A DNA stretch of 64,000 nt from an uncultured Oscillospiraceae bacterium (GTDB lineage: Bacteria; Bacillota; Clostridia; Oscillospirales; Oscillospiraceae), in NCBI GenBank assembly GCA_947627285.1, contig CANQVL010000002.1, forward strand, positions 62,001-126,000, written 5' to 3'. How positions within the stretch are numbered: the stretch's first letter is position 1; the number at the start of each line of letters is the position of its first letter. The notes below the pieces were generated by a model, which worked only from the letters and a program-made list of their open reading frames with translations, searched no databases and was not told the origin of the DNA. Positions 26,384-37,180 of the stretch are shown here, one piece after another. Position numbers and translations under genes: made by a program.

Positions 26384-26413
26384 GCCGCCCCGGAAATTTT
26401 TCTCCGGGGCGGC
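26384..26413. other. GC-rich hairpin downstream of metG
   Basis: GCCGCCCCGGA / TCCGGGGCGGC, 11-bp stem with an AT loop, ten bases behind the metG stop. The strand that would need a U-run lacks it, so it may be an mRNA 3' stabilising hairpin rather than a classical terminator. Confidence 0.5.
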
Positions 26414-26423
26414 AAAAGAGGCG

Positions 26424-28367
26424 TCAGCAGAGCTTATAACCGGCGGGGATACCGTCGTCAAGCATGAGCAGGTGGAGCTTTTCCTCTCCGTTCTCCTCCC
26501 GGACGGCGGAGATGAGCATTCCGTTGGACTCAAGCCCCATCATCTTGCGGGTGGGGAGGTTGAGGATCGCCACCACCGTCTTGCCCACCAGCTCCTCGGG
26601 CTTGTAAAATTTGGCTATGCCTGAGAGTATCTGCCGGGGCGTGCCGGAGCCGTCGTCCAGTGTGAAGCGCAGGAGCCTTTCGGACTTCTTCACGTTCTCG
26701 CAGGACAGCACCTTGCACACGCGCATATCGCACCTGGCAAACTCGTCGATTGTCACATCGGGGAGCACCGGGTCGGACTTGGGCGCGGGATTTTTCGCGG
26801 CGTAGAAATCCTCGATCTCCTTTGCCTTCTTTGCGGGGTCGATACGGGCAAAAAGTATCTCGGGCTGGCCTATTTTGTGCCCCTCGGGTATGGCGCCGAA
26901 GACGGAAAGGCTGTCCCAATCGGAGACGGGCAGGTTAAGCTGGCGGAATATCCTCTCCGCCGTGTCGGGAAGGAAGGGCTTCAGCAGCGCCGCGGCTATG
27001 CGCACGGACTCCAGGAGGTTATAAAGCACCGCCTCAAGGCGCGGCTTCGTCTCCTCGCTCCGCCCCAGCACCCAGGGCTGAGTCTCGTCCACGTACTTGT
27101 TGGCGCGGCGCAGGAGGGTGAAAATCTCGTCGATGGCGTCCGCCACGTGCAGGGTGTCCATCTTCTCGGCGCACTTTTTGGGCGTGGCGAGGGCAAGGTC
27201 GATGAGCTCGCTGTCCACCGGCTCGGACACGCGGTTCGTGCCGACGGCGCCGTTAAAATACTTGTTCGTCATGGTAACGGTGCGGTTCACCAGGTTGCCC
27301 AGGATGTTGGCAAGGTCCGAGTTTATCCGCTCGATGATAAGGTCGTGGCTCATGGTCCCGTCTGAGGCGAAGGGCATCTCGTGGAGCACGTAATAGCGCA
27401 CAGCGTCCACGCCGTAGAGATCCACCAGGTCGTCGGCGTAAAGCACGTTGCCCTTGGACTTTGACATCTTCCCGTCGCTCATCAAAAGCCAGGGGTGACC
27501 GAATACCTGCTTTGGCAGGGGCTCGCCCAGCGCCATGAGGAACGCCGGCCAGTAGAGGGTGTGGAACCGCAGAATGTCCTTGCCGATGAGGTGTACGTCC
27601 GCGGGCCAGTATTTTTTGTAATTCTCCCCGTCCTCGCCCATGGGCTCAAGCCCGGGGAAGGTGGCATAGTTGAAAAGCGCGTCCAGCCAGACGTAAATCA
27701 CGTGCCTCGGGTCCTCACGCACGGGTATACCCCAGGTGAAGCTGGTGCGGGAGATACAAAGGTCCTGGAGCCCCGGCTTTAGGAAGTTGTTTATCATCTC
27801 GTTGCGCCGCGCCTCGGGCTGGATGAACTCCGGGTGCTCCTGGATGTGGCGCATAAGGGGCTCGGTGTACTTGGAGAGGCGGAAGAAATACGCCTCCTCC
27901 TCCGCCCACTTCACCTCCCGCCCGCAGTCCGGGCACTTGTGGTCCACAAGCTGGCTCTCGGTCCAGAAGGATTCGCAGGGCGTGCAGTACCAGCCCTCGT
28001 ACTTTGACTTGTAGATGTCGCCGGACTCCAGAAAGCGGGTGAAGATCTCCTGGATCTTCCGCTCGTGCTCCGGGTCCGTGGTGCGCACGAACCTGTCATA
28101 GCTTGTGTTCATCAGGTCCCATATGCGCCTTATCTCCCCGGAGGTGCCGTCCACGAACTGCTGAGGCGTCAAGCCTGCCGCCTCCGCCTTCTCCTGGATC
28201 TTCTGCCCGTGCTCGTCGGTGCCGGTCTGGAAGTACACGTCGTACCCCTCCATTCGCTTGAACCGGCAAATGGCGTCCGCCAGAACTATCTCATAGGTGT
28301 TCCCGATGTGCGGCTTGCCGGACGCGTAGGCGATGGCGGTGGAAAGGTAGAATTTTCCTTTACTCAT
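26424..28367 (-). CDS. metG: Methionyl-tRNA synthetase
   Basis: A 647-residue enzyme charging tRNA-Met. HIGH-type signature YASGKPHIGNTYE, a four-cysteine zinc knuckle (CTPCESFWTESQLVDHKCPDC, two pairs) and KMSKS loop MSDGKMSKSKGN are present; an anticodon-binding helical domain follows. The C-terminal ~110 residues are an EMAP/Trbp111-like tRNA-binding domain (FARCDMRVCKVLSCENVKKSERLLRF). AGGAGG precedes the ATG, and a promoter is at 28403. No T-box leader is visible in the ~75-base upstream gap. Confidence 0.97.
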   Translation of the reverse strand: MSKGKFYLSTAIAYASGKPHIGNTYEIVLADAICRFKRMEGYDVYFQTGTDEHGQKIQEKAEAAGLTPQQFVDGTSGEIRRIWDLMNTSYDRFVRTTDPEHERKIQEIFTRFLESGDIYKSKYEGWYCTPCESFWTESQLVDHKCPDCGREVKWAEEEAYFFRLSKYTEPLMRHIQEHPEFIQPEARRNEMINNFLKPGLQDLCISRTSFTWGIPVREDPRHVIYVWLDALFNYATFPGLEPMGEDGENYKKYWPADVHLIGKDILRFHTLYWPAFLMALGEPLPKQVFGHPWLLMSDGKMSKSKGNVLYADDLVDLYGVDAVRYYVLHEMPFASDGTMSHDLIIERINSDLANILGNLVNRTVTMTNKYFNGAVGTNRVSEPVDSELIDLALATPKKCAEKMDTLHVADAIDEIFTLLRRANKYVDETQPWVLGRSEETKPRLEAVLYNLLESVRIAAALLKPFLPDTAERIFRQLNLPVSDWDSLSVFGAIPEGHKIGQPEILFARIDPAKKAKEIEDFYAAKNPAPKSDPVLPDVTIDEFARCDMRVCKVLSCENVKKSERLLRFTLDDGSGTPRQILSGIAKFYKPEELVGKTVVAILNLPTRKMMGLESNGMLISAVREENGEEKLHLLMLDDGIPAGYKLC

Positions 28368-28402
28368 ATGTGTGTACCTCCTGAAATGTAAAAGCTTTTA
28401 GT

Positions 28403-28432
28403 ATTGTAACACCTTTTGCGGGGAAATTGCAA
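28403..28432 (-). promoter_or_regulatory. metG promoter
   Basis: Minus strand TTGCAA, 18-base spacer, TACAAT with TGT just before the -10 box. Confidence 0.6.
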
Positions 28433-28444
28433 TCACTTTGCGGT

Positions 28445-28996
28445 TTACAGCTTCATAATCATCCTATACTCGTTGAGAAGCGTCCCGTCCTCAAGCCGAA
28501 CGGCGTCGGGGAGCACGGCGCGGACGCGAAAGCCCAGCTTCTCATAGAGCGCCCTGGCGCGGGTGTTGCCCTCAAAACAGGAAAGCTCCAGCTGCGTGAC
28601 GCCCTCGCGGGATCCTGCCAGCTCTATCATGGCGCGGAACATTGCCGTGCCGATGCCAAGTCCCCAAAACCGGCGCTGAATGGCGATGCCGACGCCTCCC
28701 CGGTGGCGTGTCTTGAGGCTTGTCTGAAAAACCATATCGCATGACCCGGCAAGCACACCGTCCACAAAGCAGCTGAGCAGCAGTTTGTGGGGGGACGAGC
28801 CGTATTCCTCAATGAAGCGGCGCTCTTCCTCAAGGGTGATGGCGGCGGCCTCCTCCGGGGTGAGGTTGAGATAGGGCGTCTCGCCCACGCAGACGCGGTA
28901 ATTTTCCAAAAACGCCTCCGCGTCCCCGGGCGCGGGACAGCGCAGAACCGCCTCCCGCCCGTCCTTCAGGCGGAAGGGAATGGGGTCGGTGAGCAT
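28445..28996 (-). CDS. GNAT family N-acetyltransferase
   Basis: This 183-residue protein has the acetyl-CoA binding motif region RRFWGLGIGTAMFRAMIELA (motif A, Q/RxxGxG/A variant) and the C-terminal NTRARALYEKLGFR signature typical of RimI/YjcF-like GNATs. It probably acetylates a small amine or protein N-terminus; the substrate is unknown. The gene begins two bases behind the HIT gene stop and closes the mltG-to-GNAT gene string. Confidence 0.85.
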   Translation of the reverse strand: MLTDPIPFRLKDGREAVLRCPAPGDAEAFLENYRVCVGETPYLNLTPEEAAAITLEEERRFIEEYGSSPHKLLLSCFVDGVLAGSCDMVFQTSLKTRHRGGVGIAIQRRFWGLGIGTAMFRAMIELAGSREGVTQLELSCFEGNTRARALYEKLGFRVRAVLPDAVRLEDGTLLNEYRMIMKL

Positions 28997-28998
28997 AC

Positions 28999-29355
28999 TC
29001 AGCCCATTCTCTCGCCCAGCTTGGCGCCGCCCAGGATGTGGAAGTGCAGGTGCGGCACGGACTGGCAGGCGTCGGGTCCGCAGTTGGAGATGACCCGATA
29101 GCCGCCCTCCAGCCCCTCGTCAGCCGCGATTCGGGCGATGACGGAGAAAATGTGCCCCACCACAGCCTCGTTACGGCTGTTTATCCCGGCAACGGAGCCT
29201 ATGTGCTCCTTTGGCACCACCAGGATATGGGTTGGCGCCTGGGGGTTTATGTCCCGAAAGGCGAAGCAGAGATCGTCCTCATAGACCTTGGCAGAGGGTA
29301 TCTCGCCCTTTATGATTTTGCAGAAAAGGCAGTTTTCATCGTAATTAACTGACAT
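28999..29355 (-). CDS. HIT family (HINT-like) nucleotide phosphoramidase
   Basis: A 118-residue histidine-triad protein. The triad VPHLHFHILGG is near the C-terminus, and the N-terminus has the zinc-like CLFCKI motif of HINT branch proteins. Family members hydrolyse purine nucleoside phosphoramidates such as AMP-lysine. Length is typical. It stands between the cupin and GNAT genes in a minus-strand string. Confidence 0.9.
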   Translation of the reverse strand: MSVNYDENCLFCKIIKGEIPSAKVYEDDLCFAFRDINPQAPTHILVVPKEHIGSVAGINSRNEAVVGHIFSVIARIAADEGLEGGYRVISNCGPDACQSVPHLHFHILGGAKLGERMG

Positions 29356-29372
29356 TTATAATTCTCCTTCCG

Positions 29373-29705
29373 TCAGCTGTGCTCCGGCACCACCGCGAAG
29401 AACCGGAGGGGCTTTTCGCCCTCGTTTCTCAGGCTGTGCGTGTGTCCCTCGGGGCAGTAGCTCACGTCGCCGGGACGTAAAAGCTCCCGCTCCCCGTCGC
29501 ATACCATCACGCCCTCGCCATCTAAGACAAAGACGATCTCGCTGCTGCCCTCATGGGTGTGCATACCGATATGCGCTCCGGGGTAGAGCACGGCTGTCAT
29601 TATCTTGTTGTTTTCATCGGTGAACATACGGGGCTCAAAAAGACCTGAACCGCCCTTGAAGCCCTCAATGCGCTGCTCAGGGACAGCGGAAAAGTCGATT
29701 TTCAT
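29373..29705 (-). CDS. Small cupin protein
   Basis: A 110-residue single-domain cupin. Motif 1 AVLYPGAHIGMHTHEGSSEIVFVLDGEG gives His/His/Glu metal ligands, and motif 2 PGDVSYCPEGHTHSLRN gives the third His. The ATG with GGGAG upstream at 29705 is chosen over an in-frame upstream extension that lacks a ribosome binding site. Enzymatic or binding role unknown; many such proteins bind sugars or metals. Confidence 0.8.
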   Translation of the reverse strand: MKIDFSAVPEQRIEGFKGGSGLFEPRMFTDENNKIMTAVLYPGAHIGMHTHEGSSEIVFVLDGEGVMVCDGERELLRPGDVSYCPEGHTHSLRNEGEKPLRFFAVVPEHS

Positions 29706-29709
29706 GAGA

Positions 29710-30227
29710 TTACTCCCTTTCAAGACCCAGCACGTCGTAATATTCATCCGAAAACCGGATAAACGACGGGTCAAAGGCATTCACCATGGCCTTTACGGGC
29801 GCGTAAGGGTCGATGGGGGTGAGGCTGAATTCCTTTTCAATGGCTGACAGCGCCTCGTCCTTGCCCGGAGCGGGGTTTTCCGCGTCCTCGCAAAGAAGCT
29901 CCCGGTACTGCGCCTCGCTCATCCACCAGATCTGGCTGATGACGTTGGAGTCCCGGCAGTAGAGCAGAAAGCTGAGAAATTGCCGCAGATCCTCCGCAGC
30001 CGGGGTGACGTAGGAGCCGATCTCCCCAAAGGCCGGGTCCACCAGGAAGACCCGCTCGTCTCCCGGCAGGAGTACGAAATGCACTCCGTCCACGCCAAGA
30101 CTGGCGAAAAACTCATAGTTTTCCGGAGTACAAAAATAGGGACAGAAATATTGTTCCTCAAGCTCCAATCCCACGGCCCCAAAATCGAGCTTCATTGCTC
30201 GCAGGCGCTTTAAATCCTCCCTTGTGC

Positions 30228-30231
<4 letters not shown>
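29710..30231 (-). CDS. Hypothetical protein (possibly SUKH/SMI1-like)
   Basis: A 173-residue soluble acidic protein. A central block (GVDGVHFVLLPGDERVFLVDPAFGEIGSYVTPAAEDLRQFLSFLL) vaguely resembles the core strands of SMI1/KNR4 (SUKH) proteins, which are often immunity proteins, but the match is weak. It overlaps alaS by four bases and precedes the cupin gene by four, so it is co-translated with both. No toxin gene is nearby. Confidence 0.6.
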
Positions 30232-32894
<2,663 letters not shown>

Positions 32895-32967
32895 GTGTCT
32901 TTATTTCTCCTTAAACAGTTGATTCTATTGCCCGTGCCGCGGGCGGGGGGGAAAGGAAACGTCTGTT

Positions 32968-34686
32968 TTATCCCCCGTAGTTAGACGAGTTTACGAACTT
33001 CTGGAACGCCTCGTAGGTCTCGAAGAAGCTGTGGATGCCGTTTTTGCCCAGGGCGTAGTAATAGTAGTCCGTGTCCGCCGGCGACAGAGCCGCCCTGATG
33101 GAGGCGATACCGGGGTTGGAAATGGGTCCCGCGGGGAGACCGGGGTAGAGGTAGGTGTTGTAGGGGCTGTCGTAGGAGGTGGAGAAGGGCTCCTTGGTGT
33201 CCTGTATTGCGTAGTATATCGTGGCGTCTATCTGCAAAAGCCCGTTTGTGCCCTGCCTGTCCGGGTGCTCCAGACGGTTGTATATGACCGAGGCTATCCT
33301 GTCGCGCTCGGAGTCCGAGCCGGCCTCCTTCTCAATCATGGAGGCGATTATCAGTATTTGCCTGCGGGTGTAGCCCAGGGACTCCGCCATGCTGTCGAAG
33401 TCGTCCTCCCACTTCCTCTGGAAGTTCACCAAAAAGCGCCTTATGACGCTGTCCGGGTCGTCGTCGATATAGAACTCGTAGGTGTCGGGGAAAAGGTATC
33501 CCTCCAGCCTCTTGGGCTCGCCGAGGGTAGATCTGTCCAAAAAGTCGTAGTCAAAATCCGTGTTGCTCAGGGAATCCAGGAGCTCGTCCCTTCCGCAGAC
33601 GTTGTTCTCCACCATCAAATCGACTATCTGTGTTATGGAGTAGCCCTCGGGGATGGTGAGCGTCACGGTGTCCCGCTTGCCGCTCTTGGGGTTCATGCCG
33701 TGTATGAGGGCGCGGTAGTCGTAATTCATGTTCAGGGTGTAGGTCCCCGCCTGCACCTTGGTGTCCGCGTGGGATATGCGGGAGAAGAGCTTGAAAAGCC
33801 ACTTGTAGCGGATAAGTCCCTTGTTCAGAAGCTCGTCAGCCACCTGGTCGATGTCCGCGACGTTGACGGTGACCTCCGTGACGGTGCCGTCGTCCTCCTC
33901 CTGCTCCCGGACCTCCTCGTGGAATATGCTCTTGGGAAGCGTGACCTCCACGGGCACGTCGCCGCCGTCAAAGCCCAGCACGTCCGTCGTCCACATCCAG
34001 CCCACGCATGCCAGAACGACGCTCACCGAGAGCACAAAGAGAAAGAGGAGTATCCCGGAAAGACAGCCGGTGCGCTTGGTGCGCCCGCGCCTCACCGCCT
34101 TCTCGTTCACGTCGGCGTACTCGGAGTCGAAGTCAAACTCCACCTCAAAGTCGTCCGGCGACGGCGCCTTTTCGGACCTGGGGCGCTTATTCGCGGCATC
34201 GGCGGGCCGGCGCGCAGGCGCTCCGCCCTCCGGCTTTGGCTGCTGCCGGCTTTGGAACTGCGGCTGACTTTGGGGTTTAGGCTGATTTTGGGGCTGCGGC
34301 TGACTTTGGGGCTTTGCTTGATTTTGCGGCCTTGCCTGGGGCGCGGGGGGTTCCGTGGGCCGCGCTTTGGGCGGTTCGCTTGCGGGACCTTCGGGCTTGG
34401 GAGCCTCCCGCCTTACGCCGCCGGCGTCCGACGCGGGCTTTTCCCGCTTTTGCCCGTCCGGGCTTACGTATTCGATCTTAAAGCCCTCCGAGAGCCCGGT
34501 TCCCTCCGGCTTTTTTCCCTCAGCCGGGGGAGCGCTCCGGGGCGACGGGGCAGGGGAGGGGGGCTGGGCGGGCGGAGCCTTGGCGTCCTGCCGCTTCTCC
34601 GCCGCGCCGTCGGGCGTGTCGGGCATATCGACCTTGAAGTCCTCGCCCATTAGCTCCTTCCAGAATTCGTCTTTGCTGCCTGACAT
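32968..34686 (-). CDS. mltG: Endolytic murein transglycosylase (MltG/YceG) with long Pro/Gln-rich N-terminus
   Basis: A 572-residue protein. Residues 1-200 are cytoplasmic and low in complexity (many PQ/KP repeats such as PQSQPQPQNQPKPQ), then a membrane segment (LSGILLFLFVLSVSVVLACVGWM) and an extracellular YceG domain with the catalytic-region signature SMIEKEAGSDSERDRIASVIYNRL and LQIDATIYYA. It cuts nascent glycan strands and sets their length. The ATG with AAGGAGG at 34686 is used. The N-terminal extension is much longer than in most homologues and may bind other division proteins. Confidence 0.9.
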   Translation of the reverse strand: MSGSKDEFWKELMGEDFKVDMPDTPDGAAEKRQDAKAPPAQPPSPAPSPRSAPPAEGKKPEGTGLSEGFKIEYVSPDGQKREKPASDAGGVRREAPKPEGPASEPPKARPTEPPAPQARPQNQAKPQSQPQPQNQPKPQSQPQFQSRQQPKPEGGAPARRPADAANKRPRSEKAPSPDDFEVEFDFDSEYADVNEKAVRRGRTKRTGCLSGILLFLFVLSVSVVLACVGWMWTTDVLGFDGGDVPVEVTLPKSIFHEEVREQEEDDGTVTEVTVNVADIDQVADELLNKGLIRYKWLFKLFSRISHADTKVQAGTYTLNMNYDYRALIHGMNPKSGKRDTVTLTIPEGYSITQIVDLMVENNVCGRDELLDSLSNTDFDYDFLDRSTLGEPKRLEGYLFPDTYEFYIDDDPDSVIRRFLVNFQRKWEDDFDSMAESLGYTRRQILIIASMIEKEAGSDSERDRIASVIYNRLEHPDRQGTNGLLQIDATIYYAIQDTKEPFSTSYDSPYNTYLYPGLPAGPISNPGIASIRAALSPADTDYYYYALGKNGIHSFFETYEAFQKFVNSSNYGG

Positions 34687-34836
34687 GATAACCTCCTTGG
34701 GAAGTGACACCGCCGCCCTTGACCGCATAGAATGAGCCAGATGACGGCGAAGTCATCAAGTGTCCCGCCGAAACGCGCGCGGCGCGGACAAAAACCATCT
34801 TAAAATGCCGGCGCGTCGGCGGAATGGAGTAAATTT

Positions 34837-34962
34837 ATGAATTGCTTTGGCGGTAACAATTGTCTGTGGATCATCCTCATCATCATCGTCCTGTGCTGCT
34901 GCTGCGGCAACGGCAACGGCTGCGGCAACGACTGCGGCAATGGCTGCGGTTGCGGCTGCTAA
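34837..34962 (+). CDS. 41-residue Cys/Gly-rich membrane peptide (chorion/HCB-like)
   Basis: The peptide begins MNCFGGNNC, continues with a hydrophobic stretch (LWIILIIIVL), then CCCC and a run of Gly/Asn/Asp/Cys (GNGNGCGNDCGNGCGCGC). TGGAGT lies seven bases before the ATG. Firmicutes often carry such short high-cysteine peptides, annotated as chorion class or as small spore-associated membrane proteins. Twelve of 41 residues are Cys. The stop codon is immediately followed by the family II repeat array. Function unknown. Confidence 0.65.
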   Translation: MNCFGGNNCLWIILIIIVLCCCCGNGNGCGNDCGNGCGCGC

Positions 34963-35175
34963 CGTCGTCGCGGAAGCCGCTTAACCTCGCCGCCACGCAA
35001 GCGTGACGGCTCAGGCGCAGGCTTTGCTCCTCCTCTCCCTACGCAAGCTCCGCTTGTGTGGGGACCCCAATGGCGAAAGCCGCTTAACCTCGGGGTCACG
35101 CAAGCGTGACGGCTCAGGCGCAGACTCGGTTCGTCCTCCCCCCACGCAAGCTCCGCTTGTGTGGGGACCCCGGAG
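34963..35175 (+). repeat. Family II modular hairpin repeat, tandem 103-bp array
   Basis: Two units with an exact 103-bp period: AAGCCGCTTAACCTCG at 34974 and 35077, ACGCAAGCGTGACGGCTCAG at 34995 and 35098, and ACGCAAGCTCCGCTTGTGTG at 35041 and 35144, the last forming a hairpin with CCCCACGCAAG-like arms. Same boxes, inverted, as at 8299-8520. Confidence 0.8.
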
Positions 35176-35209
35176 GAACAAGCTATCGGATGCCCCCCTT
35201 CTTGGGGGG

Positions 35210-35752
35210 CTATCCCACTATGACTATATCCACGTTTACATCATGTTCATCTGTTGGAAGGTCGGGGAAAAGGGAGATTCGGCGGGTCACGGCGACCTTC
35301 ACTCCACGGGTCTTGGGGAGGTATCTGTCGTAGTATCCACCGCCTCTGCCAAGCCTTTTGCCCTCCGTGGTAAAGGCGGCTCCGGGGACCAGGATGAGGT
35401 CAAACTCCTCCGGCTCCATAAGCGGGCAGGCTTCGGCGGGCTCGGGTATCCCGTAGGGTCCGGGGACAAGCCGGGACAGCGAGGTTATCCTCCGCGCCTC
35501 CATGACGCCGGCGCCGGTTATCCTGGGCAGCGCCACGGCCTTTCCCGTCGCCAGCGCCGACTCGATGACTGGACGCGTGTCCGGCTCCGCACCGACGCCC
35601 AGGTAGAGAAACACCTTCTCCGCCCGCGAAAGCTCCGGCAGGGCAAAAAGCTTCTCCGCAAGGGCGCGCCCGCTCTCCTCAAGCTGTCGGGTCGTGAGCG
35701 CGCGCTCCCTTTGGCGGACAAGCCCTCTCAGCTCAGCCTTGGTAAAAGTCAT
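35210..35752 (-). CDS. 5-formyltetrahydrofolate cyclo-ligase
   Basis: A 180-residue enzyme converting 5-formyl-THF to 5,10-methenyl-THF with ATP. Family landmarks: an N-terminal FTKAELRGLVRQRERAL segment, VLPRITG-type strand ALPRITGAG, LILVPGAAFTTEGKRLGRGGGYYDRYL with the phosphate-binding GRGGGYYDR motif. It overlaps the upstream DJ-1 gene by 20 bases and ends a three-gene minus-strand operon. Confidence 0.95.
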   Translation of the reverse strand: MTFTKAELRGLVRQRERALTTRQLEESGRALAEKLFALPELSRAEKVFLYLGVGAEPDTRPVIESALATGKAVALPRITGAGVMEARRITSLSRLVPGPYGIPEPAEACPLMEPEEFDLILVPGAAFTTEGKRLGRGGGYYDRYLPKTRGVKVAVTRRISLFPDLPTDEHDVNVDIVIVG

Positions 35753-36287
35753 ACCAAATGGCGTCCGCCACCTTTTTCGCGGCGTCGGGGCCTCGAAGCT
35801 CCTTCACCAGGGCGAGGGCAAAATCCCAGGCGGTGCCGGCGGAGCGGGAGGTTATCACGTTCCCGTCCACCACCGCCCGCGCGCCCGCCTTCACCCGCGC
35901 GCCGGTGAGCTCGTCCTCCATTCCGGGGTAGCACACCGCCGCCCGGTCCTCCAATATCCCCAGCCTCGCCAGGACTGTGGGCCCCGCGCATATGGCGGCG
36001 ACCTTTTTTCCCGCGCTGTAAGCCCTTCTGACGGCGTCCAGCGCCTCGGGGCTTGACTTTATGTTGTTCACGCCCCGAAGCCCTCCGGGGACCACCAGAG
36101 CCTCACAGCCGGAGGCGTCGATGTCCGCGAGAGCTATGTCGGCGGTGACGGTGAGCCCGTGGCTCGCCGTCACGGTCATTCCCGTGACGCCCACGTACTG
36201 CACCGGTATCCCAGCCCTTCTCAGGGCGTCGCCGGGGGCTATGGCCTCCACGTCCTCAAATCCGTCCGCAAGGAGAATGTATACCAT
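35733..36287 (-). CDS. DJ-1/PfpI family protein
   Basis: A 184-residue single-domain protein with nucleophile elbow AAICAGPTVLARLGIL (Cys in AICAGP) and the conserved acidic residue in DGFEDVEAIAP. Members are glyoxalases/deglycases or chaperone-like proteins (YajL/ThiJ group). The ATG is preceded by GAAAGAGG. It sits between a WecG-type glycosyltransferase and the folate enzyme. Specific activity cannot be assigned. Confidence 0.9.
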   Translation of the reverse strand: MVYILLADGFEDVEAIAPGDALRRAGIPVQYVGVTGMTVTASHGLTVTADIALADIDASGCEALVVPGGLRGVNNIKSSPEALDAVRRAYSAGKKVAAICAGPTVLARLGILEDRAAVCYPGMEDELTGARVKAGARAVVDGNVITSRSAGTAWDFALALVKELRGPDAAKKVADAIWYDFYQG

Positions 36288-36304
36288 TGAAAAAACCTCT
36301 TTCC

Positions 36305-37027
36305 TTATTTTCCCCTGAGCCTTTCGCCCAGCACACATATCATGAACTGCGGAAGCTTCATCATCCGCCCTATGCGCCGGGGCTCCTTCATGAGCCTGTA
36401 AAGCCACTCCAGGTTCATTTTCTGCCACCTCTCCGGCGCGCGTTGGACGACGCCGGCGTACACGTCCAGGGAGCCGCCCAGCCCCGCCATGAGGCGGACG
36501 TTGAGATTTTCCCGGTTTTCCGCCATCCAAAGCTCCTGCTTCGGCGCGCCCAGGCACACCAGCAAAAGGTCGGGTGAGGCGGCGTTTATCTTTTCAATCA
36601 CCGCGCCGTCGTCCTTGAAGTAGCCGTCGTTCACTCCGGCGATGACAAGTCCGGGGAACTCGCCGGCGAGCCTTTCGCCCGCCGCCTCCGCCACTCTGGG
36701 TTTGGCGCCCAGGAGAAAGACGCTCCTTCCCGCCTTTGCCATCTCCCCGAAAAGCCTCAGCGCCCAGTCCGCGCCGGGCACCTTCTCTTTGAGGGGAGTA
36801 CCGAGTATTTTTGCCCCGTAGATCACGCCTATACCGTCGGGCAGGACCATTGACGCGCCGTTGACCGCGCTTTTCACGTCCTCGCGCTCAGCGCAGCACA
36901 TGACTATCTCGGGGTTGGGCGTCACAACGTATTTGCCCCTGCCGGAGGACAAAAGCTCCATCCCCCGCGCCACCGCCTCGTCCATTGTCACGCTGTCAAA
37001 TCCGACCCCCAGCACCTCAACGCGCAT
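36305..37027 (-). CDS. WecG/TagA/CpsF family glycosyltransferase
   Basis: A 240-residue GT26 enzyme. Motifs: YVVTPNPEIVMCC, ADGIG-like LPDGIGVIYGAKILGTPL, and PDLLLVCLGAPKQELWM with the family PKQE motif. In Gram-positive bacteria this family adds ManNAc to GlcNAc-lipid carriers in wall polymer synthesis (TagA). The ATG at 37027 behind GGGGTGAG is chosen over a GTG-free upstream extension starting at 37045. A promoter with an extended -10 lies at 37059. Confidence 0.9.
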   Translation of the reverse strand: MRVEVLGVGFDSVTMDEAVARGMELLSSGRGKYVVTPNPEIVMCCAEREDVKSAVNGASMVLPDGIGVIYGAKILGTPLKEKVPGADWALRLFGEMAKAGRSVFLLGAKPRVAEAAGERLAGEFPGLVIAGVNDGYFKDDGAVIEKINAASPDLLLVCLGAPKQELWMAENRENLNVRLMAGLGGSLDVYAGVVQRAPERWQKMNLEWLYRLMKEPRRIGRMMKLPQFMICVLGERLRGK

Positions 37028-37058
37028 AAGCTCACCCCGATTCATTATAAACTACACT

Positions 37059-37086
37059 ATTTTACCACAGGCGGAGCAAAAGTCAA
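37059..37086 (-). promoter_or_regulatory. Promoter of the wecG-like/DJ-1/cyclo-ligase operon
   Basis: Minus strand TTGACT, 16-base spacer ending CTGTGG, TAAAAT: TRTG-extended -10 box. Confidence 0.6.
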
Positions 37087-37133
37087 GGCGGATAAAGTGA
37101 ATATTAACCGTTCCGTGGTGAAATAAAAACGAA

Positions 37134-37170
37134 CCTGTGAAAACGGAGCGGACGGCTCAGGTTTCACAGG
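37134..37170 (-). terminator. Terminator of the spoVB-perM gene string
   Basis: CCTGTGAAA / TTTCACAGG stem, followed on the minus strand by TTCGTTTTTATTT, just behind the perM stop. Confidence 0.7.
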
Positions 37171-37180
37171 TCCGTGGGGG

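Noticed and set aside
26384..26413. metG rho-independent terminator
   Set aside because: Strong hairpin but no U-run on the strand that would be transcribed; kept only as an unclassified hairpin.
34963..35175. CRISPR array
   Set aside because: Only two units of 103 bp with no short repeat/unique spacer alternation and no cas genes.
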